The translations under genes were made by a program, and so were the position numbers. A stretch of DNA of 7,099 bases from Chloroflexota bacterium (GTDB lineage Bacteria > Chloroflexota > Dehalococcoidia > Lucifugimonadales > UBA3495): contig JAPPJA010000329.1 of the NCBI GenBank assembly GCA_028874675.1, positions 1 to 7,099 on the forward strand, written 5' to 3'. The notes beneath the pieces are model-generated. The model saw only the letters and a list, made by a program, of their open reading frames with translations. It was not told where the DNA came from and did not search any database. This document shows positions 6,859 to 7,099 of the stretch, piece by piece (position 1 is the stretch's first letter; the number at the start of each line of letters is the position of its first letter).

Positions 6859-6892
6859 AAATGCAATTATTGATTGGTCAAGGGGAATTGCA
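6853..6892. promoter_or_regulatory. inverted-repeat cluster, possible operator
   Basis: TTGCA (6853-6857) and TGCAA (6862-6866) form an inverted pair around AAAA. TGCAATT (6862-6868) pairs again with AATTGCA (6886-6892), 17 bp away. That makes three copies of one half-site in 40 bp, over the candidate -35 box of a gene whose product carries a DNA-binding domain. The layout suits autoregulation, which is inference. Confidence 0.4.
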
Positions 6893-7022
6893 GCCCGTTT
6901 CGTACCTGAATCCAGAGAACTTTGACACATCGAGCGTTCCGCCGGACCCCTGAAATCAGGCCCGAAGTGACAGTCTGCGCCCCCGGACAACAGAGCGGGC
7001 AGATGATGCCGTATCAGCATGA

Positions 7023-7099
7023 TTAACGTGTCTCCTCCCGGCGCATCCGGCGGCGCAGTTTGTCCCACTTGTAGGCTCCCAGTTCCCGCAGCGCCAGCG
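7023..7099 (-). CDS. C-terminal fragment of an unidentified gene, cut by the right edge
   Basis: On the minus strand one frame is open from the right edge and reads LALRELGAYKWDKLRRRMRR, then EETR and TAA at 7023-7025. Codons are mostly G/C-ending and the tail is strongly basic, as at the end of many real proteins. The other frames look less gene-like, although one of them also stays open. The fragment is too short to assign a family. Its stop lies about 250 bp upstream of the HTH gene's start on the same strand. Confidence 0.45.
   Translation of the reverse strand, partial: LALRELGAYKWDKLRRRMRREETR

Noticed and set aside
6922..6927. A perfect TTGACA on the plus strand as a -35 promoter box
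   Set aside because: No -10-like sequence lies at 16-18 bp and no plus-strand gene follows.
6847..7068. A 73-codon minus-strand frame with a GTG start near the right edge
   Set aside because: It shows no recognisable motif and no good ribosome site, and it overlaps the more gene-like C-terminal fragment ending at 7023.

Overview
This window most likely comes from a GC-rich bacterium. The genes are compact, have Shine-Dalgarno sites and use mostly G or C in third codon positions. The lineage cannot be fixed from sequence alone. A Chloroflexota-type or other environmental bacterium would fit the Hen1-Pnkp pair and the helix-turn-helix/coiled-coil/membrane-anchor protein, but that is inference.

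The left part (1-1656) holds two minus-strand genes. One is a DUF805-type membrane protein cut by the left edge (1-254). The other is a secreted lipoprotein built as a TolB/WD40-like beta-propeller (520-1656). The centre (2246-6222) is a two-gene plus-strand operon, hen1-pnkp, whose stop and start codons overlap as ATGA. It encodes the known bacterial RNA-repair system. Pnkp (5' kinase, 2',3' phosphatase and ligase in one chain) heals and seals RNAs broken by ribotoxins such as tRNA-cleaving nucleases. Hen1 activates the ligase and adds a 2'-O-methyl group at the 3' end, so the repaired RNA resists recutting. The active-site residues I could check are all present, so both proteins look functional.

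On the right, converging with pnkp, is a minus-strand gene (6312-6767) for a small protein. It has an N-terminal helix-turn-helix, a charged coiled coil and a C-terminal membrane helix. A degenerate copy of the 3' half of this same gene, with some downstream DNA, lies upstream of hen1 in the same orientation (about 1800-1985). The RNA-repair operon is therefore bracketed by imperfect direct repeats about 4.48 kb apart. The left copy has lost its helix-turn-helix and start codon and has a premature stop. This suggests the operon was inserted next to the gene, or was caught up in a duplication of it, and that recombination could excise it.

The AT-rich leader of the intact gene holds a cluster of TTGCA/TGCAA inverted half-sites over a weak promoter-like sequence, which could be an autoregulatory operator. 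The right edge holds what is probably the last 25 or so codons of another minus-strand gene (7023-7099). I saw no tRNA, rRNA, CRISPR array, transposase or convincing intrinsic terminator.
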